From assembly GCA_002205965.3 (NCBI GenBank), contig NADL03000029.1, positions 1 through 64,000 on the forward strand: DNA of 64,000 nucleotides, read 5' to 3'. Positions 57,572-64,000 of this stretch are shown piece by piece. Below the pieces are notes generated by a model. The model saw nothing but the letters and a program-made list of their open reading frames with translations. It was not told where the DNA came from and did no database searches. The DNA is from Kappaphycus alvarezii. Lineage: Eukaryota > Rhodophyta > Florideophyceae > Gigartinales > Solieriaceae. A program made the translations under genes and the position numbers. Within the stretch, counting starts at the first letter, position 1. Each line of letters starts with the position of its first letter.

Positions 57572-59294
57572 TTAGATTAATTTATGCTCCCCCTTCCTAC
57601 CCATTACAATCATTCTAACAAGTTTTGTCATCTGAACTCGCCCTAGTGGTTTCGTCAAGGCGTCAGCAACATTTTCACCTGTTGGCACGTACACCAAATC
57701 CACCTCTTTACGCACAACTGCATCTCTTACAAAGTGGTATGCAATATCAATGTGCTTGTTGCGTCTGTTGGTGGTTTCGTTTCGAGCAAGCTCCATAGCC
57801 CCCTGGTTATCGCTGTATATTGTAGTAGCATGATCAATTCCAAGTGCTTTCACGCCCAGCGATGTCCAGGTTTCAAGGATATCCCGAACGACACGTCTCA
57901 GCCATATTGCCTCTTTACTTGCTGCAGTTAACGAAATGTATTCTGCCTCACATGACGAAGCTGCGACAACCGTTTGCTTTCGCGAGCACCAACTTACCCC
58001 ACTTCCAGCCATACGAAACACAAAACCACTCGTCGATTTGCGATCGGACACATCTCCGGCCCAATCTGAGTCACAGTATGCAGACAAGACTAGCTCAGCA
58101 TTCCCTCGGAACACAAGACCTAAATCTTTGGTCCCAGCAAGATACCTTAACACTCTTTTTATTGCTAACCAATGCTTCTCTCTTGGTTCCTCGCAAAAAC
58201 GTGCAAGTTTACCCACCGCATAAGATATATCAGGTCGTGTTCCAACAGACAAATACATGAGAGCTCCAATAGCGCTCCTGTATGGAGCATCTGTCCGAGC
58301 ATCATTACCCGTATATCCAGACCGATCCACGTTCAACTCGTCATTGTTAATATTCACAAGAGTTGGAACAGGTCTACAATTCTGCATTCCAAATCGCTCT
58401 AGAACGCTGTCTACAAACCGTGGCTGGGATAAACACAAGGAGCGTTCGGATCTTCGGCGAGAAATTTCAAGCCCAACAACCATTTTCGCCTCTCCCAAAT
58501 CTTTCATTTCAAAACGGCGGTTCAGCTCCCCCTTCATCCATGCAATAGCCTACACGTTGTTTCCTGCAAGCAGCAAGTCATCAACATACAGGAGGATAAT
58601 CATGATTGAGTCGGAGGTTGGGTCAAATTTTACATAGACACAGGGATCATTAGTGCTACTTTTGAACTTGAGCCCATCAACAAGAAAATCATCGATTTTC
58701 TGGTGCCACCGCCTATGTGCCTGTTTCAAACCATACAAGCCTTCAGAAACTTGCAGACATGATTAGGTTTCGAGGTGTCTTTAAACCCATCCGGCTGCTC
58801 CATGTACATGTCCTCTTCCACATCACCGTTCAGAAATGGCGTCTTAACGTCCATTTGATGCAGCTCCAGATCCTGATGCGCAACAAGTGCCAAAAGCACC
58901 CGAATTGACGTGAGCTTCACGCCACGGGCGTACGTTTCATTATAATCTACCCCTTTGACCTGTTGGAATCCACGAGCGACAAGACGCGCCTTCGATTTTC
59001 GAGAAAAGCCACCGTTGGAGTCCTGGGCATCTTTTATTGCAAACAACCATTTTGGAGTCAGAATATTTGAGGCCTCCAAACGTGGGACTACCTTCCATGT
59101 TTTGTTCCGAATGATCGAGTCTCGCTCAAACTCAATAGCGGACTTCCAAAAGTCTGCGTCCGGACCTGTCGCCGCGTGTCGTACGAGATGTTGACAACAT
59201 TTGTGACGAGAGCCTTGTCATTAGGTGTCAAGGATATATTGGACCTCACCAAGCATTTGGGGCCCTTCGAATCCTCTCAGATCTCCGAGGAGCT
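57572..59294 (-). pseudogene. gag-pol: Family C RT and RNase H
   Basis: From the solo LTR insertion leftwards: RT start (SNILTPKWLFAIKDAQD), the HQMDVKTPFLNGD segment, MYGLKQAHRRWHQKIDDF, catalytic YVDDLLLAG near 58590, and RNase H (YCDSDWAGD, CEAEYISL, HIDIAYHFVRDAV) to the stop at 57572. A missing base near 58737 and an in-frame stop near 58552 break RT; RNase H is open for 321 residues. The family is clearly distinct from A and B in sequence. Confidence 0.9.
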
Positions 59295-59299
59295 ACATT

Positions 59300-60603
59300 T
59301 AATGGGAATCGGAGAGGGTGAAGGACTTTGCTGGACGGATGAAGTTGCGGGCTTGGCTACCCAGAATTTACTCGGAACTCTAAAATCCTGGCCTTAAGTA
59401 CAACCTACAACTACTTTCTAACTCACTGCGTCCACTAACAGAATCCCACAAACTGAGCCATTTGAGCGGATTTCAAGATCTTGGCCCGGTGATAACAGTC
59501 ATTAGGGGCAAATTTGGAACTGCTTCCAAAGTTGACAAATTTGTGTAAATAGGTTGGCCCAATACACACATCAATACAGTACCTTATTTTGCAGACTTAC
59601 CGGAAACGAATTCCCTTGTGCCAAAATAACGGACTCAATCCGTCATACGTAAAATAGAATCACATAACTGATTTTTGGATGCAGTCGGTCCAATCTTCAT
59701 CATAATTACGAACCTCATACATATGATGGAATCACATAACTGATTTTTGGATGCAGTCGGTCCAATCTTCATCATAATTACGAACCTCATACATATGATG
59801 GAATCACATAACTGATTTTTGGATGCAGTTGTACAAACCAATATCATAACTAGAAACCACATACGTATGATGGAATCACATAACTGATTTTTGGATGCAG
59901 TTGTACAAACCAATATCATAACTAGAAACCACATACGTATGATGGAATCACATAACTGATTTTTGGATGCAGTTGTACAAACCAATATCATAACTAGAAC
60001 CTCATACATATGATGAAATCACATAACCGATTTTTGGATGCAGCTGGATAAAACCCGTAATCATAACTAGAAACCTCATACATAACATAAAATCAAATAC
60101 CTCTTTCTAGCAGTCATGACAATATTGCCATAATTCATTCCTACTGTACAAACTCAGGTATAGTAAGGAGTACAGTACTTGGTATATTACGATGTACAGT
60201 GCGAAGTACAGTTCCTCATTTGGCACTAGTACAGTACGTGTACAACACTGCACAAAAAGGTTTCTTCTCTTAGCTGTACCACGTGTACATCACATACACA
60301 ACTGCCACCACGTACACGTGTACATAGCTTTCCTCAGCATATCTCTCATACAGTATACTCATCATCCACTTGTAGTACCCTACCCTACGTAAAATCACCC
60401 CATAAACAACATTTTGCCCTCTAAATCGCTGATCTCTCAAAATCGTACTTTCGTCCCTGGGAACTTTGGATTTCTTCCGGAATGCCTTAGCGCCACCCTT
60501 CATTCGACACGTGTGCATGTGTACACGTGGAACATGCCTCATGCCTCTTATGAGGTTTGGCACCGATGTGGGGTCATGTGATCGTCTTGCCAAATCAACA
60601 ACA
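59300..60603 (-). mobile_element. Solo A-type LTR with 5-bp target duplication
   Basis: 1304 bp, TGTTGTTGATTTGGC at 60603 to CCCATTA at 59300. It is flanked by direct repeats ACATT at 59295-59299 and 60604-60608 and by family C pol on both sides. It has no PBS or PPT, so it is a solo LTR left after LTR-LTR recombination. It fixes the A LTR ends as TG…TA and the target duplication as 5 bp, typical of copia. Confidence 0.93.
59657..60086 (-). repeat. 72-bp tandem array, 6 copies
   Basis: Two S1, three S2 and one S3. Confidence 0.92.
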
Positions 60604-62262
60604 ACATTTACATCAGGGGGCTCAGGGATTTCGTTATCTATACCAACGTTTTCGGCGACCGTCGGGTCGTTTCCAGCATTAGCCTGGTCATCGCTTTGTC
60701 CCTGAATATATTGTCGCGAAGCTATAGCGATCTCGGCTGTGTCCAGTGTAGGAAGCTGAACTTGATCATCCTGTTCAACCCCAACCCCTACAAGATCCCC
60801 CTCAGAGCTAATTGCAAGACACTCATCTGATTCGTTTTCATTTATTTTGGAGTTGCAGGTTTCGCTCTCACTGAATCTGACATCTCTGGAAACAACTACC
60901 TTGTGTAATTCAGGATCCCACAGTTTGTAAGCTTTGCTGGCTTCCGCATATCCAAGCATAATTGCTTCCCGTGCTCGGTAGTCGAGCTTACTCAACTGGC
61001 TTGCCGGGATGGTGTACCAACATTTACTTCCGAACGTACGAAGGTGCGACAAATTGGGCTTCGCCCGTACCAGATATGATGGGGTCGTGTGGCTTGGAAG
61101 TGCGCGAGTTGTAACTCTGTTTCAAATGTATACAGCAGTCGCCAGAGCTTCGGCCCAGAACTGTTTTGGCAGACTCTTTGCATGTAGCATTGACCGAACC
61201 AGATCCATCAGAGTTCGGTTCAGCCGCTCAGAAACACCGTTCTGTTCAGGTGACTCCACTGCACTAAGCTCATGTTTTGTTCCGCACGCAGCAAGATAGT
61301 CCTTGAATGCAGTGGACATATATTCTCCACCTCGATCTGAACGAAAGATACCAATGCGGCGCCCAGTATGGGCTTCGCTACGAGCTTGGAACAGTTTATA
61401 TTTATCAAAAACCTCTGACTTTCGCTGCATCATGTAGACGGTAACCCAGGAGGAGTGATCGTCCGTGAAAGTCACAAAGTAGCGTGCTCCTCCAACTGAA
61501 GAAAACTCCATGGGTCCACAAACGTCACTGTGAACAAGATCTAATATTGCTTCAGCTTTACCACTCGTACGTTTCTTCGGCACTGCAGAACGATGAGCCT
61601 TTCCATGAACGCATGATGTGCATACTTCAGATGCACTCGAGCCACTGATCTGCACGCCGTCTACAACATTGTTCCGTACCATGGATGCAATGCCCTCTTT
61701 GCTTACATGAGCCATTCTCTCGTGCCATGTTGAGAGTGTGGTGACTTTCGCAGAGTACAAGGTATCATTCGGTATCTTCTGGACTATGTCGATGGCATAA
61801 AAAGAAGGCTATCGCACAGCATTTTTCCAGTTGCCACAACTTTCCCATTCTTACTCATCTGCATAGATTTGTTCTCAAATACAGTTTTGATCCCTTCTAT
61901 GTCCGCTTTGCCTACAGAAATGAGAGAGTATTCGAAAGTAGGAACGTGAACAACATCTCGCAGAATGCACCGCTTTCGACAACCATCCACTAGTAAGGTC
62001 AGCTCCACGTCACCTCGCCCAGCAATCCTAGCCCGGGCTTTAGTTCCCATTTCGACTGAAGCTGCAGAGAATTCGTTATAACTCGTGAAAACACTCCTAT
62101 CGTATGTCATATGGGAAGTACATGCCGAATCCGCGTACCAGAAGGAAGTTCCGGCCGAAATTCCGGCCTGTTTAATTCGTGACATTAGGCAAACGATTTC
62201 ACTCTCATCTATGCTGTCCTCACTATCAGCTGGAGGATGGGAATAAGTCGAATCAAATACAG
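60604..62262 (-). pseudogene. gag-pol: Family C protease, integrase and linker
   Basis: Protease motif FWYADSACTSHMT (DSA instead of the DSG of A and B), pre-integrase HHCC (WHERMAHV; CTSCVHGKAHRS), integrase core HSDVCGP, RSDRGGEY, PEQNGVSERLNRT, and an acidic linker up to the solo LTR insertion. Frame breaks near 61125 and 61775. Its 5' end (gag) is missing: at 62262 it joins a second copy of its own integrase C-terminal segment. Confidence 0.88.
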
Positions 62263-62422
62263 GTGTAATTCAGGATCCCACAGTTTGTAAGCTTTGCTGG
62301 CTTCCGCATATCCAAGCATAATTGCTTCCCGTGCTCGGTAGTCGAGCTTACTCAACTGGCTTGCCGGGATGGTGTACCAACATTTACTTCCGAACGTACG
62401 AAGGTGCGACAAATTGGGCTTG
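62263..62422 (-). pseudogene. Duplicated family C integrase C-terminal fragment
   Basis: About 160 bp nearly identical to 60903-61050 (HLRTFGSKCWYTIPASQ to KAYKLWDPELH). It sits between a truncated C LTR and the protease region, so it is a rearrangement product, not part of a normal element. Confidence 0.85.
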
Positions 62423-63342
62423 CTATTAGACTACAACTATATACTGTTTGCCGGTACTCACTTCGGATTTTTGAAAGCAAAAATGAAAGTCGCAAAATCT
62501 ACATTGTAGTGCTATCTTTGTTGATCCAATAGCTTAGCCAAGCCGAAATGCCTCAGAATCCCTCATTTGCATGCGCGGGAAATTCATAATTACCAATATT
62601 CAAAACGTGAGTAACATTACGTTCATGCTAGCCATGCACGTTCTGTTACGTAAACATATAATAAACCAGTCAACCCGTGAATTATGCCTTACGTACCCCG
62701 CCTATGCAACTGTAATCTCTCTCCCTGTAACAAAAACCCAAAGGCGGGAACTCAATATATCATGAGAGTAGAAAACAATTTTCGGCGGGCTTGTCTCACT
62801 TTGCTATGTAACAGTACGTAAATCTCATGCAGGCCATTCAACCTGAATTAAGCCTTACGTGCCATACGTGTAATACTGTAGAAGCAACGTGGCTGCATCA
62901 ACATACTTTGGCTGCATTCTTGTGCAAGAGTGATTTGTACGCAGCCAGTATAATGAGTATAGTGTAAGCCGTATGCAGCCCGTCCAGGCAACTATAGGAT
63001 AAATATAAACCACTGTTTACTTGTACACGTATGACACCTATAATAATGTCCACGTACGACAGAGAGGAGACAGTACACGTATGCCACCTAGGATACAGTA
63101 CCCGTATGCCACACTGTGTACAGTACTTTGAGCCTAGAAGAGAGACAAACCATCTACCAACCATAACATGCCAAGTGTCAGAATGCTCCACAATGATCAG
63201 CTCAGATACCGCCACTTGTAGCGATATGAGTGGTATGGAGGCGTATCTAGCAGCCAATCAGAGGCAGAATACCAAGTGGTTTCACGTGTCCAGGTGGCAA
63301 CCAAAAACATGGGATCGCATGCATTCTATCACTTTTTCAACA
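62423..63342 (-). mobile_element. Family C LTR, U5 end deleted
   Basis: Matches 56626-57549 almost base for base, with the TGTTG start at 63342. The last ~170 bp of the LTR and the PBS are missing at the junction with the integrase fragment. Confidence 0.86.
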
Positions 63343-63352
63343 CCCCCTCGAT
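63343..63352 (-). other. Polypurine tract, family C (second copy)
   Basis: CGAGGGGG on the minus strand before the LTR start. Confidence 0.7.
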
Positions 63353-63362
63353 CACATTTTTT

Positions 63363-64000
63363 TTAGATTAATTTATGCTCCCCCTTCCTACCCATTACAA
63401 TCATTCTAACAAGTTTTGTCATCTGAACTCGCCTAGTGGTTTCGTCAAGCGTCAGCAACATTTTCACCTGTTGGCACGTACACCAAATCCACCTCTTTAC
63501 GCACAACTGCATCTCTTACAAAGTGGTATGCAATATCAATGTGCTTGTTGCGTCTGTTGGTGGTTTCGTTTCGAGCAAGCTCCATAGCCCCCTGGTTATC
63601 GCTGTATATTGTAGTAGCATGATCAATTCCAAGTGCTTTCACGCCCAGCGATGTCCAGGTTTCAAGGATATCCCGAACGACACGTCTCAGCCATATTGCC
63701 TCTTTACTTGCTGCAGTTAACGAAATGTATTCTGCCTCACATGACGAAGCTGCGACAACCGTTTGCTTTCGCGAGCACCAACTTACCCCACTTCCAGCCA
63801 TACGAAACACAAAACCACTCGTCGATTTGCGATCGGACACATCTCCGGCCCAATCTGAGTCACAGTATGCAGACAAGACTAGCTCAGCATTCCCTCGGAA
63901 CACAAGACCTAAATCTTTGGTCCCAGCAAGATACCTTAACACTCTTTTTATTGCTAACCAATGCTTCTCTCTTGGTTCCTCGCAAAAACGTGCAAGTTTA
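63363..64000 (-). pseudogene. gag-pol: Family C RNase H, cut by window end
   Basis: Nearly identical to 57572-58210: RNase H with YCDSDWAGD, CEAEYISL and HIDIAYHFVRDAV to the stop at 63363. A base missing near 63450 and near 63433 shifts the last part. RT lies beyond the window. This makes a third family C fragment in head-to-tail order. Confidence 0.87.

Overview
This window is a 64-kb cluster of Ty1/copia-type LTR retrotransposons. I find no host gene that I can support. The host is most likely an animal. Every primer-binding site reads GGTTATGGGCCCAG, the complement of the anticodon arm of an initiator tRNA-Met that carries C33 (CCCAT). That is the animal version of this tRNA, and priming from its anticodon region is the mode known for Drosophila copia. 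Splice signals (GTAAGT donors, a branch point and an acceptor) also fit a eukaryote. The species cannot be named from the sequence.

Three related families are present. Family A has an LTR starting TGTTGTTGATTTGGC, family B one starting TGTTGGTGATTTCG, and family C one starting TGTTGAAAAAGTG. A and B share most of the LTR body, including a 72-bp tandem array of 3 to 9 copies. Their internal order is LTR, PBS, spliced accessory zinc-finger ORF, a 75-nt structured RNA element, gag, protease (PR), integrase (INT), reverse transcriptase (RT), RNase H (RH), polypurine tract (PPT), LTR. Family C has a 1.5-kb leader without a recognisable zinc-finger ORF.

Layout. 1-13 kb: head-to-tail tandem units of LTR + zinc finger + gag + PR + N-terminal INT (minus strand), all with the same breakpoint where INT runs into an LTR terminus. 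13-16.8 kb: a fourth gag-INT unit whose zinc-finger ORF meets, head to head across 99 bp of LTR, the missing INT/RT half on the plus strand. 16.8-25.5 kb: B element B1 (minus) with flanking LTRs and an inverted A RT/RH end. 25.5-27.1 kb: a lone B LTR. 27.1-32 kb: A copy A5 and a second head-to-head junction. 32-37.5 kb: B2 (minus). 39.2-48 kb: A RT/RH end plus B3 (plus), which has an uninterrupted pol from zinc knuckle to RNase H. 48-52 kb: a third head-to-head junction and A6 gag-INT. 52-54 kb: a broken A element ending in a full LTR. 54-64 kb: C elements, one interrupted by a solo A LTR with a perfect 5-bp target-site duplication.

The most interesting content is not the pol genes. In the 5' leader of A and B, splicing appears to convert a 10-codon upstream ORF into a two-finger JAZ/U1-type zinc-finger protein. 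A covarying RNA structure lies just before the gag start. The repeated rearrangement junctions fall exactly on LTR termini, which points to autointegration, nested insertion and LTR-LTR recombination. Single-base indels are frequent, so either the copies are decaying or the assembly carries indel errors.
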